DNA of 58,953 bases from Bacteroidales bacterium (GTDB taxonomy: Bacteria; Bacteroidota; Bacteroidia; Bacteroidales; UBA3824). Shown piece by piece: positions 1 through 7,616 of this stretch (the first letter of the stretch is position 1; each line of letters begins with the position of its first letter). The notes below the pieces were generated by a model. That model ran no database searches, was not told where the DNA came from, and worked only from the letters and a program-made list of their open reading frames with translations. The stretch is from the NCBI GenBank assembly GCA_024413595.1, contig JAKSUC010000017.1, positions 1-58,953 on the forward strand, given 5' to 3'. The translations under genes were made by a program, and so were the position numbers.

Positions 1-8
1 AAAAAAAT

Positions 9-36
9 GTAGAGACGTGGTGCACCGCGTCTCTAC
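9..36. repeat. 28-bp near-perfect palindrome, REP-like or terminator hairpin
   Basis: The outer arms GTAGAGACG (9-17) and CGTCTCTAC (28-36) are exact complements. They enclose one T:G wobble pair (18 and 27) and the self-complementary core GGTGCACC (19-26). This is far more GC-rich than the surrounding DNA. Read on the minus strand, the hairpin is followed directly by ATTTTTTT (positions 8-1), so it could end transcription of the minus-strand dehydrogenase that stops at 119. Its look also suits a dispersed REP-type element. Only one copy is visible in the window. Confidence 0.7.
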
Positions 37-118
37 TTGGCGAGCACTAAGACTTATAATTTTAAAAATGTTGGAAAAAAAATAACAAAATTACCTCTAA
101 CAACAATAATTATAAATT

Positions 119-1069
119 TTAACGAATTCTAATCTCATCAATATTTCCATCAATAAAACATCTTATATTATAAGCAATACCAGCAATTAATCGTTGTCTA
201 GACTCAAAACTTGCCCATGCAATATGAGGAGTTATGTAAGCATTGTTAAGACTAAATATAGGATGATTTTTTGGAGGTTCTTGTTCAAAAACATCAAAAA
301 CAGCAGCTCGTATTGTTTTATTTTTAAGAGCATTATATAAATCATCAGTGTTAACAACAGGTCCACGTGCAGTATTAATTAATATTGCCGAAGATTTCAT
401 CATATTTAATTCGTTGGCAGAAATTAAGTTTTTGGTTTCGGTTGTTAAAGGACAATGAATTGTAACAAAATCAGATTTTTTAAAAAATTCTTCTTTATTG
501 TAACGATGTTCACTTTCAGGATATTTACGATTATTAAATCCCAAAAGAATAACTTTCATATCAAAAGCTTTTGCAATTTGTTCAACCTTTTTACCAATGC
601 TACCATGCCCAATAATACCAATTACCTTACCCTCAAGATCGTTGATAGGGAAATTAAGCATATTAAAAGTAGGAGATTTTTGCCATTCACCTTTACGGAT
701 AATAGTATTATAATCACTTACACTACCATAAATATTTAAAATAGAAGCAAAAACTAATTGAGCCACAGATTGTGTAGAATAACCTTTAACATTAGTAACT
801 GCAATATTTTTTGAATTAAGAGCTTTTATATCAATATTGTTATAACCAGTGGCTGCAACACAAACAAGTTTTAGATTTTTAGCATTTTCTACTTCATTGT
901 TACCAATAAAAACTTTGTTAGAAATAACAATATCAGCATCTTTAATACGATTTGCAGTATTTTCATTTGAAGTAGTACCATATTTAGTGATTTCTCCAAA
1001 TTGTTCAATTTCGGTTAAATTAATATCATCACCTAAAGTATCAGCATCTAATATTACAATTTTATACAT
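119..1069 (-). CDS. D-2-hydroxyacid dehydrogenase (NAD-dependent, glycerate dehydrogenase-like)
   Basis: A 316-residue cytosolic oxidoreductase of the D-isomer-specific 2-hydroxyacid dehydrogenase family, which interconverts 2-keto acids and D-2-hydroxyacids with NAD(P)H. Visible signs are the substrate-domain motif AATGYNNID (72-80), the Rossmann dinucleotide motif GHGSIG (154-159), NTARGP with the substrate-binding Arg235, FEQEPP with Glu264, and PHIAWAS with the catalytic His282. That gives the complete Arg/Glu/His set at normal length. The exact substrate cannot be read from sequence; hydroxypyruvate or glycerate is the nearest guess. It is transcribed alone from a TAnnTTTG-type promoter at 1095-1102 and may terminate at the palindrome at 9-36. 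Confidence 0.93.
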   Translation of the reverse strand: MYKIVILDADTLGDDINLTEIEQFGEITKYGTTSNENTANRIKDADIVISNKVFIGNNEVENAKNLKLVCVAATGYNNIDIKALNSKNIAVTNVKGYSTQSVAQLVFASILNIYGSVSDYNTIIRKGEWQKSPTFNMLNFPINDLEGKVIGIIGHGSIGKKVEQIAKAFDMKVILLGFNNRKYPESEHRYNKEEFFKKSDFVTIHCPLTTETKNLISANELNMMKSSAILINTARGPVVNTDDLYNALKNKTIRAAVFDVFEQEPPKNHPIFSLNNAYITPHIAWASFESRQRLIAGIAYNIRCFIDGNIDEIRIR

Positions 1070-1094
1070 TTTAATATAAAGTTTTAGTTTTGTT

Positions 1095-1102
1095 CAAAAG
1101 TA
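1095..1102 (-). promoter_or_regulatory. Bacteroidetes -7 box for the hydroxyacid dehydrogenase
   Basis: Minus-strand TACTTTTG matches the Bacteroidetes -7 consensus TAnnTTTG and lies 25 bp upstream of the ATG at 1069. No clear -33 TTG was seen at the usual 19-21 bp spacing. Confidence 0.55.
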
Positions 1103-1170
1103 TAAAAAATAAATATTATTACGAAAAAATAATACATATCATGTAATTCTTTATTAATAAAAAAAAATTA

Positions 1171-1178
1171 TAATTTTG
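1171..1178 (+). promoter_or_regulatory. Bacteroidetes -7 box for the DUF4250/aminotransferase operon
   Basis: TAATTTTG matches TAnnTTTG. The first start codon follows at 1195, leaving a leader of only about 10 nt. Confidence 0.6.
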
Positions 1179-1194
1179 CCCAAAAAGATAAAAA

Positions 1195-1374
1195 ATGGAC
1201 ACACTACCACAAGATACATTTATGTTAATGAGTTTTATAAATACAAAACTACGAGATGAATATTCCTCATTAGAACAATTTTGTGAAGAATATAATATAT
1301 CACAAGACGAAATAATTCAAAAACTATCAGCAGGAGGATTTGAATATAGCAAAGAAAATAAAAAATTTTGGTAA
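1195..1374 (+). CDS. Small DUF4250 family protein
   Basis: A 59-residue open frame starting MDTLPQDTFMLMSFINTKLR and ending ENKKFW. The pattern of a short 'PxDxFMLLSxINTKLRD' start followed by a small helical segment (SSLEQFCEEYNISQDEIIQKL) is what I recognise as the DUF4250 family, small proteins of anaerobic bacteria with no known function. The C-terminal half reads like a short helix-turn-helix, but DNA binding is only a guess. It sits right behind a -7 box at 1171 and ends 19 nt before the aminotransferase start, so the two are probably co-transcribed. Confidence 0.85.
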   Translation: MDTLPQDTFMLMSFINTKLRDEYSSLEQFCEEYNISQDEIIQKLSAGGFEYSKENKKFW

Positions 1375-1393
1375 CAAAGTAAAAAAAAATATT

Positions 1394-2707
1394 ATGTATA
1401 CATTTCCAATCTCAGAAACAGAATTAGAACAAAAAATAAACGAATTAGGAGTTGCCGACAGCAGTAGAATGTCGATACGCGAAACAGGACGTTTAGCAAA
1501 TATGTTAGAACAAATGACTAACGAAAAATTTGTACGTCTAGAAATGGGAGTTCCCGGATTACAACCACCCCAAATAGCATTAGAAGCAGAACGAGACGCA
1601 GCTAACAAAGGTTTATGTGCATTATATCCACCAGTAGATGGCGTAGCAGAACTTAAACAAGCAGCATCTCGATTTGCAAAAAGTTTTATAAACGTTGATG
1701 TTCCTGCCAAAAATTGTTTAGCAACAACAGGAAGTATGCAAGCATGTTTTGCTTCGTTTATGGTGGCAAACAGAACAGATAAAAATAAAGGTAAAACATT
1801 ATTTATAGATCCTGGTTTTCCAGTTAACAAATCACAATTAAAAGTTTTGGGAATGAAATACGAAACTTTTGATGTGTATGACTATCGTGGCGAAAAACTA
1901 GAAGCAAAATTAGAGTCTTATCTTAAAAAAGGAGATATTAGTACAATACTATATTCAAGTCCAAACAATCCATCATGGATTAATTTTACCGAAGACGAAC
2001 TTAAAACAATCGGAACACTTGCAACCAAATATGATGTTATTGTAATGGAAGATCTTGCATATTTTGGAATGGATTTTCGTAGAGATATATCCACCCCAAA
2101 TCAAGCACCATACAATCCAACAGTTGCAAAATATACCGACAATTGGATATTATTATTGTCAGCAAGCAAAAGTTTTAGTTATGCAGGACAACGTATTGCA
2201 GTTATGATGATAAGTCCAGCAATATTTGATCGAAACTATCCAGATTTAAAAGAATATTTTGGAAATGCCAATTTTGGACATGCCATGATATTTGATGCAT
2301 TATATACATTATCAACAGGAACCACACATACACCACAATATGGATTTGCAGCAATGTTAAACGCATGTTGTGATGGCAAATATAATTTTGTAGAACCAAT
2401 AAAAGAATATGCACGACGCGCAGAAAAACTTAAAAAAGCATTTTTTGAAAATGGTTTTATTGCAGTTTACGACAAAGATGGCAACGAACCAGTAGCAGAT
2501 GGTTTTTATTTTACTGTAACATATCCAGGTATGGATTGTGGTAAATTAGTAAAATCATTATTAAGATTTGGGATTTCGGCAGTAGGTTTAAATATTTGTG
2601 GAAGTTGTCACGATGGCATTAGAGTTTGTGTATCACAACTATCTGATAATGTTTTTGAAAATGCAAAACAAAGAATAAAAGCATTTAACGAATATTTTAG
2701 TAAATAA
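1394..2707 (+). CDS. PLP-dependent aminotransferase, class I/II
   Basis: A fold-type I aminotransferase of 437 residues, cytosolic. The PLP Schiff-base lysine is Lys259 in SASKSFSYAGQR. Other family marks are TTGSMQACF (cofactor phosphate region), YSSPNNPSWINFTEDEL and MEDLAYFGMDF. The amino donor and acceptor cannot be told from sequence; aspartate- or alanine-type transamination is typical of this Bacteroidetes family. The frame is open back to 1340, but that start would lie inside the preceding DUF4250 gene. The ATG at 1394 gives a normal family N-terminus (MYTFPISETELE), so it is preferred. A rho-independent terminator follows at 2729. Confidence 0.9.
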   Translation: MYTFPISETELEQKINELGVADSSRMSIRETGRLANMLEQMTNEKFVRLEMGVPGLQPPQIALEAERDAANKGLCALYPPVDGVAELKQAASRFAKSFINVDVPAKNCLATTGSMQACFASFMVANRTDKNKGKTLFIDPGFPVNKSQLKVLGMKYETFDVYDYRGEKLEAKLESYLKKGDISTILYSSPNNPSWINFTEDELKTIGTLATKYDVIVMEDLAYFGMDFRRDISTPNQAPYNPTVAKYTDNWILLLSASKSFSYAGQRIAVMMISPAIFDRNYPDLKEYFGNANFGHAMIFDALYTLSTGTTHTPQYGFAAMLNACCDGKYNFVEPIKEYARRAEKLKKAFFENGFIAVYDKDGNEPVADGFYFTVTYPGMDCGKLVKSLLRFGISAVGLNICGSCHDGIRVCVSQLSDNVFENAKQRIKAFNEYFSK

Positions 2708-2728
2708 ACCCAAAACACAATATCTTAT

Positions 2729-2755
2729 AGCGTAGTTAAAAGCTACGCTTTTTTT
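2729..2755 (+). terminator. Rho-independent terminator after the aminotransferase
   Basis: Stem AGCGTAG (2729-2735) pairs with CTACGCT (2743-2749) around a 7-nt loop and is followed by a T run to 2755. Confidence 0.85.
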
Positions 2756-2798
2756 ATATATTGAATTATAACATATTCACATTTCAAAAAAATTATTA

Positions 2799-2806
2799 TA
2801 CTTTTG
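2799..2806 (+). promoter_or_regulatory. Bacteroidetes -7 box for the FKBP/comB/mnmA operon
   Basis: TACTTTTG matches TAnnTTTG, 25 bp before the ATG at 2831. It rules out the longer frame that begins with a TTG inside this box. Confidence 0.6.
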
Positions 2807-2830
2807 CACCAAACTAAAATAAAAAATAAA

Positions 2831-3310
2831 ATGAAAACAAAAGGTATATTATCACTTTTCATGCTAATAATCATATTATCAACAGCATGTAAAAAAGAAA
2901 AATTTCAAATAGATAAAGATAAAGATGCAATAAAAGAATATCTAAAAGTCAATAATATAGAAGCAATAGAAAAAAATAATATATTTTATACAATAAACAA
3001 AGCAAGCGAAGGCGAACAATGTGAAGTAGGCGATACAGTAGCAGTAAAATATAATCTTTATGCACTTCATAAACCAGACTCTTTATTAGAAGAATGTCAA
3101 GATAAAGCATTTATTTTTACAGTAGGATATGGTCGAGTAATAAGAGGTTGGGAATATGCCTTACCAATAATGAAAGAAGGTGAAATATCAAGATTTTATA
3201 TACCATCAGCATTAGCTTATGGAAATCAAGAAATAGCTGGTAAAAGTTATGCAAATTTAATTTTTGATATTGAATTGTGTGAAATAAAACACCGTGATAA
3301 ACGTCATTAA
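2831..3310 (+). CDS. FKBP-type peptidyl-prolyl isomerase lipoprotein
   Basis: A 159-residue cell-envelope foldase predicted to isomerise X-Pro peptide bonds. A lipoprotein signal peptide (hydrophobic LFMLIIILSTAC, lipidated Cys20) is followed by a linker and an FKBP domain at about 58-155. Family marks are VGDTVAVKY, FTVGYGRVIRGWEYALPIMK and FYIPSALAYG. The ATG at 2831 is chosen because it gives the signal peptide and lies just behind the -7 box. The 3' end overlaps the GTG start of comB by 17 nt, so the two are translationally linked. The family includes the gliding-associated GldI of Flavobacterium, but nothing here shows a gliding role. Confidence 0.88.
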   Translation: MKTKGILSLFMLIIILSTACKKEKFQIDKDKDAIKEYLKVNNIEAIEKNNIFYTINKASEGEQCEVGDTVAVKYNLYALHKPDSLLEECQDKAFIFTVGYGRVIRGWEYALPIMKEGEISRFYIPSALAYGNQEIAGKSYANLIFDIELCEIKHRDKRH

Positions 3311-4016
3311 CATAATACCTGCGCCAGATTTAGTTGACAATTTTCCTATTGCAAAAATATCAGTATTGATAGATGTAATAAGATTTACAACCACCATGAC
3401 AACAGCTTTGAGTTATGGAGCACAATTTATAGAAACATATTCAGATATAGAAACTCCAAAATTATTGAAGCAACAAGGATATTTAGCAGCAGGAGAACGT
3501 AATGCAAAAAAATTGGAAGGTTATGATTTTGGAAATTCTCCACTAGAATTTTGTACAAATAAAATCAAAAATCAAAAAATAGCATTTTCTACAACCAATG
3601 GCACATACGCACAAGAAAAAATCTCAAAAAGCGAATATGTATTAGCAGGAGGTTTTATAAATATAGATGCCTTGTTCACAAAAATACAACAAATTGATGG
3701 CAATGTAAATTTGATGTGTAGTGGACGACACTTAAAGCCATGTGTAGAAGATACAATATTTGCAGGTGCGTTGGCAGAAAAATTATTAAACACACAAAAA
3801 TATACATTTACAGATGATAATGTTTCAATGGCAATATCACTCTATAAAATAGCAAAATCACAAGGGATTTTACAATTTTGTTTAGATCATTCGCCATACT
3901 TATTATCTCACTATTCAACATTAAAGGCTGATATTGATTATGTATTTCAAGAAAACATAACCAAAACCATTCCTTTACAAACAGAAACCAACAAATTTAT
4001 ATTTACAACATTATGA
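3294..4016 (+). CDS. comB: ComB-family 2-phosphosulfolactate phosphatase
   Basis: A 240-residue protein of the ComB family (Mg-dependent 2-phosphosulfolactate phosphatase, coenzyme M pathway in archaea). Recognisable motifs are VLIDVIRFTTTMTTALSYGA (24-43, with Asp27), AAGERNAKKLEGYDFGNSPL (65-84), FSTTNGT and the C-terminal PCVEDTIFAGALAE. The start is GTG at 3294, inside the FKBP gene. No in-frame ATG gives the conserved N-terminus. Its stop overlaps mnmA by 4 nt (ATGA). Bacteria of this kind are not known to make coenzyme M, and no comA or comC is present here, so the true substrate may be another small phosphate ester. Confidence 0.88.
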   Translation: MINVINIIPAPDLVDNFPIAKISVLIDVIRFTTTMTTALSYGAQFIETYSDIETPKLLKQQGYLAAGERNAKKLEGYDFGNSPLEFCTNKIKNQKIAFSTTNGTYAQEKISKSEYVLAGGFINIDALFTKIQQIDGNVNLMCSGRHLKPCVEDTIFAGALAEKLLNTQKYTFTDDNVSMAISLYKIAKSQGILQFCLDHSPYLLSHYSTLKADIDYVFQENITKTIPLQTETNKFIFTTL

Positions 4017-5197
4017 AAAAGAAAGTTGTAATAGGATTAAGCGGCGGCGTAGATAGTGCAGTTGGAGCATATTTGCTAAAACAACAAGGCTACGACGTTC
4101 ACGCATTGTTTATGATAAATTGGAAAAATAGTTCCGTAACATTATCAGGCGATTGCACATGGGAAGAAGATCAAATGGTGGCTCGAATGGTAGCCAAACA
4201 ATTAGATATTCCATTACATGTTGTAGACTCATCAGAAAGATATATGAGTCACGTAGTAGACTATATGTTTGATGAATATAGCAAAGGCCGTACACCAAAT
4301 CCAGATGTTTTGTGCAATAGAGAAATAAAATTTGAAATGTTTAATCGTTATGCACAAGAACTTGGAGCAGATTATGTAGCAACAGGACATTATTGTCGTC
4401 GCGACGAAGTGGTGGGAAAAGATGGAAAAACATATAGCAGACTTTTGGCAGGAAATGATCCTAACAAAGATCAAAGTTATTTTTTATGTCAAATGAGTCA
4501 AAATCAACTTAAAAACGTTTTGTTTCCCGTAGGTGATATAATAAAACCAGAAGTTAGACGAATAGCTGCCGAAATAAATTTAGCATGTGCAAAACGTAAA
4601 GACTCACAAGGAATTTGTTTTGTTGGGAAAGTTGATTTACCAGTATTTTTACAACAAAAGCTAAAAGCAAAAGACGGAGATATAGTAGAAATGACCCCAG
4701 ACGCTTTTGTTTATAGAAATAGACATGACGACCCAGATGATTTAAAAGCATTGTCCCAACCATATAAATACACTCCAGATGATGGATTTATAATAGGAAC
4801 ACATATTGGAGCTCAATATTATACAATTGGACAACGAAAAGGATTAAATATAGGAGGTCATGAAAAACCTTTATATGTATTAGCAACAGATATTGACCAA
4901 AATATCATTTATATAGGTATGGGAGACGACCATCCTGGATTATTTAGAAAAGCATTATTTATTAGAGAAGACGAAATACATTATATTCGTCCCGATCAAG
5001 CATTAAATATTGGAGAAGAAAAACGTTATAAAGTAAGAATACGTTATCGTCAACCACTTCAAGACGCAATTGTTATAAGAAAAGAAGAAGGATTATACAT
5101 AAAATTTGACATTCCACAAAAAAGTATAACTCCAGGACAATTTGCTGCATGGTATCAAGACGATGAATTGGTAGGTTCGGGCGTAATTGCATACTAA
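4013..5197 (+). CDS. mnmA: tRNA-specific 2-thiouridylase MnmA
   Basis: This 394-residue enzyme adenylates U34 of tRNA Lys, Glu and Gln and replaces O2 with sulfur. The N-terminal PP-loop ATPase motif SGGVDS is at 10-15, the catalytic cysteines are Cys101 (LCNREIK) and Cys202 (SQGICF), and ATGHYCRR, KDQSYFL and the C-terminal barrel motif ITPGQFAAWY are present. Length is only slightly above the family norm. It overlaps comB by 4 nt and is the last gene of the operon. No hairpin terminator was found directly behind it. Confidence 0.96.
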   Translation: MKKKVVIGLSGGVDSAVGAYLLKQQGYDVHALFMINWKNSSVTLSGDCTWEEDQMVARMVAKQLDIPLHVVDSSERYMSHVVDYMFDEYSKGRTPNPDVLCNREIKFEMFNRYAQELGADYVATGHYCRRDEVVGKDGKTYSRLLAGNDPNKDQSYFLCQMSQNQLKNVLFPVGDIIKPEVRRIAAEINLACAKRKDSQGICFVGKVDLPVFLQQKLKAKDGDIVEMTPDAFVYRNRHDDPDDLKALSQPYKYTPDDGFIIGTHIGAQYYTIGQRKGLNIGGHEKPLYVLATDIDQNIIYIGMGDDHPGLFRKALFIREDEIHYIRPDQALNIGEEKRYKVRIRYRQPLQDAIVIRKEEGLYIKFDIPQKSITPGQFAAWYQDDELVGSGVIAY

Positions 5198-5340
5198 AAA
5201 ATAATAGTATTTGTTTTAAAACTGATAAAAGTATTATATATTTTTTGTTATTATTTCAAAAAATGTAACAACATAAGAATAAATTGAAACAAAAAGAAAA
5301 CGAAATGAAACGATTTCAAAATGTATTGTAACAATTTTTA

Positions 5341-5371
5341 TTGTCCAATTAGGCTATTCACTATACATTTG
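5341..5371 (+). promoter_or_regulatory. -33/-7 promoter of the candidate small RNA
   Basis: TTG (5341-5343), a 20-bp spacer and TACATTTG (5364-5371) fit the Bacteroidetes TTG-N19-21-TAnnTTTG promoter well. No start codon with a long frame follows within the next 85 nt. Confidence 0.65.
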
Positions 5372-5377
5372 TATATC

Positions 5378-5456
5378 GTTTAAAAGTATTGATTTAAGTA
5401 TTAATAGGTTAGAGTAAAAGGAATGTCGTGCGTAGTGATTACGTGCGACTTTTTTA
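5378..5456 (+). ncRNA. Candidate small non-coding RNA, about 78 nt
   Basis: Transcription from the promoter at 5341-5371 should start near 5378. About 47 nt of unstructured, A/U-rich leader is followed by an 11-bp hairpin (5425-5435 with 5439-5449, with three G:U pairs) and a T run at 5450-5455. The result is a free-standing transcript of about 78 nt with no long open frame. I do not recognise it as 6S, SRP, tmRNA or RNase P, and it is too short for most of them. The 5' end is inferred from promoter spacing, not seen. Confidence 0.5.
5425..5455 (+). terminator. Terminator hairpin of the candidate small RNA
   Basis: GTCGTGCGTAG pairs with TTACGTGCGAC around a 3-nt loop (three wobble pairs), followed by TTTTTT. 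Confidence 0.65.
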
Positions 5457-5683
5457 TTTTCAGAGAAAAAGAATTTTATTAAAAATATTGAATTTCTATT
5501 AAAAATGATAAATCAAAATGCTTGGCTTATAAATAAACAAATAAATAAATTATAGATACAATAAATTGTAGAGAATAAAAACTAAAAAATAAAATATTTT
5601 CAAAATTTAGACAATATAGAAGCATAAAAAATAAAAACCTTTTTATAAGAAAAAAACAATAGTAATAAAAGATATGCTATAAC

Positions 5684-5719
5684 AAAAAAATAATCTCAAT
5701 TAATAAAAATTGAGATTAT
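5684..5719 (-). terminator. Terminator of the pgeF-lipoprotein operon
   Basis: The 12-bp arms 5690-5701 and 5708-5719 are perfect complements around a 6-nt loop. On the minus strand the stem runs into a T stretch (plus-strand A run 5684-5690). It lies just behind the lipoprotein stop at 5739. Confidence 0.8.
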
Positions 5720-5738
5720 AAATTAAATATAATAAAAT

Positions 5739-6551
5739 TTATTCCAATTCCCCATTTAAAGTATTATCAATTAAATCTATTAAAGGTTGATATTTAATAC
5801 CTTCACCATTATAATTTTCATTACATTGCTGATATAAAATCTTACAAGAGTCAGCAGTAGTTTTTAGCTTTTGCAAATAAATATTAGTTTTTAAATCTTC
5901 GGTAGATTGCAAAGCATTATTAATATAATCAGTTAAATGATTAATATGTTCAATACCACGTTGAAGTTTAATATCATTAAGATTGTTTTTAGCACAATGT
6001 TGTAACATTTTAAAATAATTACCAGCCATCATCATAGCAGCAATAGAAGAATTACCATTATTTTCGTTTTCGTATATTGTTTTTATAAAAACACTATCTA
6101 AATGTCTGTGAAAAAGAGTATCAACCTTAAAATTAATTTTTTTACCGAATTTCGACAAATTATTAATAACTTTTTCACTTAAACTATCATTTTTCAACGA
6201 AAAAGCAGTAGCAAAATTTGCTCCTGTTTGAATTGCAGCATTATTTTGATTATTATTAGAAATTTCAGTCAATTTATCTTCAGAATTATCAATAACAGCA
6301 GAGTCAGTATTCCAAAAATAAATATCATATTTTGAAATAGCTTCTGGAATATTTTCTGCAAAATTATCAGTATAATTTAGAATAGTATCAACATAATCTT
6401 CTTCATCAATATTGTTTGTTTCAATATTAGAAATTTTCATTGTAGACATAGTAGTTTTTAAAGCAGTCTTATTAGATTGTTTCGCTTGTTTTTTATTACA
6501 AGCAGAAAATAATAAAGCCAAAGCCACTATCAAAATATAATTTTTATTCAT
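5739..6551 (-). CDS. Hypothetical lipoprotein
   Basis: A 270-residue predicted lipoprotein. MNKNYILIVALALLFSAC forms a signal peptide with the lipidated Cys18. The mature part is hydrophilic, rich in Asn, Asp, Lys and Thr, and probably mostly helical, with no motif I recognise. The ATG at 6551 is chosen because the longer frame would put 11 extra residues before the signal peptide and run into the pgeF stop. It starts 2 nt behind pgeF and is surely in its operon, which gives a weak link to envelope or peptidoglycan upkeep. No function is assigned. Confidence 0.75.
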   Translation of the reverse strand: MNKNYILIVALALLFSACNKKQAKQSNKTALKTTMSTMKISNIETNNIDEEDYVDTILNYTDNFAENIPEAISKYDIYFWNTDSAVIDNSEDKLTEISNNNQNNAAIQTGANFATAFSLKNDSLSEKVINNLSKFGKKINFKVDTLFHRHLDSVFIKTIYENENNGNSSIAAMMMAGNYFKMLQHCAKNNLNDIKLQRGIEHINHLTDYINNALQSTEDLKTNIYLQKLKTTADSCKILYQQCNENYNGEGIKYQPLIDLIDNTLNGELE

Positions 6552-6553
6552 AA

Positions 6554-7351
6554 TTAAATATCTTTTAACATAATACCAGCACAAAAACGTTGATTATTTC
6601 CATTGCGAGCAGAAAAAAATAAAGGTTCATCATGTTTTGTACATAAATCACAATGTTCTATATTGTTAACATTAATACCCTCATGAAGTAAATCACTAAC
6701 AATAGTTTTTTTCATATTAATCGAAAATTTTTGATTTGGTAATTCAACAACGATATCAGAACTAAAATATTCTCTAGTCAAATAATCATCAGCACAAGGT
6801 TTATCAACTTGATAACAATTGCTACAAATAGCAGGACCTATAGCAACTTTAATATTATTAATATCACAACCAAAATTTTCAATCATAGCTTGTATAGCAA
6901 CAATACAAGCTTTTTGTTTACAACCTTCTCTACCAGAATGAATTGCTGCAATAACATTTTTATCAGGCGAAAACATTAAAATAGGAGTACAATCAGCAGA
7001 ACGAGTTATTAAACACAATCCAGGTTTATTAGTAATTAAAATATCATTATTTTGAATAGCATCATCTTTAGAATAAAAACCTGCACCAGCATTATTTTTA
7101 TCTACAATAGTAACATTAACACCATGAACTTGATTTTGAAAAACAAAATTTTCAGGTTTTAAATCCAACACTTTAGCAAGCGAAAGTCTATTGTGAATAA
7201 TTTTGTAAATGCTATCACCACTATAACCAATATTAAAATCATTCCCATTGTCAACAGGAGAAAATCTTGTTGTTACAAAATGAAGTAAATTGCTGAAAGG
7301 TTTAAATATATCAAATTCAAGCAATTCTGGAATGATAATATTTTGTTGCAT
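6554..7351 (-). CDS. pgeF: PgeF/YfiH-family peptidoglycan editing factor (laccase-domain protein)
   Basis: A 265-residue member of the YfiH/DUF152 family. The family has been described as multicopper polyphenol oxidases, as purine nucleosidases, and as PgeF, which removes wrongly built UDP-MurNAc-L-Ser precursors. The zinc-site residues are present: His76 (NQVHG), Cys121 (SADCTPIL) and His138 (AAIHSGREG). The GPAICSNCYQV motif follows. It is cytosolic, with no signal peptide. A -7 box lies at 7384-7391 on the minus strand, and the lipoprotein gene follows after 2 nt. Confidence 0.9.
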   Translation of the reverse strand: MQQNIIIPELLEFDIFKPFSNLLHFVTTRFSPVDNGNDFNIGYSGDSIYKIIHNRLSLAKVLDLKPENFVFQNQVHGVNVTIVDKNNAGAGFYSKDDAIQNNDILITNKPGLCLITRSADCTPILMFSPDKNVIAAIHSGREGCKQKACIVAIQAMIENFGCDINNIKVAIGPAICSNCYQVDKPCADDYLTREYFSSDIVVELPNQKFSINMKKTIVSDLLHEGINVNNIEHCDLCTKHDEPLFFSARNGNNQRFCAGIMLKDI

Positions 7352-7383
7352 CTGTAATTTTTAATAATTTTGAATTAAGTAAG

Positions 7384-7391
7384 CAAATATA
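7384..7391 (-). promoter_or_regulatory. Bacteroidetes -7 box for pgeF
   Basis: Minus-strand TATATTTG matches TAnnTTTG, 32 bp upstream of the pgeF ATG. Confidence 0.55.
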
Positions 7392-7556
7392 ATTCCAAAA
7401 TATAACCAATACTATTAATAGATTATTCATTATTTTGAAGAATAAAAAATTAAGAGATTTATGTTAAAATTAACTTATTTTAGCTATGAATAATTAAATT
7501 GGTTCAATAAATGTTAATCGGTGTTAATGAGCGATACAATATATAAATTATCATAG

Positions 7557-7564
7557 TATATTTG
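7557..7564 (+). promoter_or_regulatory. Bacteroidetes -7 box for htrA
   Basis: TATATTTG matches TAnnTTTG, 52 bp upstream of the htrA ATG. The leader carries a good ribosome binding site. Confidence 0.6.
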
Positions 7565-7603
7565 CATCATAATAAAAAAGAAATAAAAAAATAAAAAATA
7601 TTT

Positions 7604-7609
7604 GGAGGA
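7604..7609 (+). promoter_or_regulatory. Strong Shine-Dalgarno site of htrA
   Basis: GGAGGA ends 7 nt before the ATG at 7617. It fixes that start over the TTG at 7602, which overlaps the site. Such strong sites are rare in this window. Confidence 0.8.
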
Positions 7610-7616
7610 TACAATT

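Larger units (their letters stand above)
5198..5738. other. Intergenic stretch holding a candidate small RNA and a terminator
   Basis: 541 bp with no supportable protein gene. It contains the promoter and small-RNA candidate at 5341-5456 and the minus-strand terminator at 5684-5719. The rest (5198-5340 and 5457-5683) is A-rich, with no structure I can support. Confidence 0.6.

Noticed and set aside
9..36. The 28-bp palindrome as part of a CRISPR array
   Set aside because: Only one unit is present, and no regular spacing of repeats was found anywhere in the window.
455..1079. Plus-strand open frames across the hydroxyacid dehydrogenase
   Set aside because: They lie fully antisense to a strongly supported gene and show no family motif. 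The same holds for many frames opposite other genes here.
5378..5456. tRNA or known housekeeping RNA in the mnmA-lipoprotein gap
   Set aside because: There is no cloverleaf, CCA-like end or known 6S/SRP/tmRNA pattern. It is only a single hairpin with a T run.
7602..7616. TTG start for htrA five codons upstream of the ATG
   Set aside because: It overlaps the Shine-Dalgarno site that serves the ATG at 7617.
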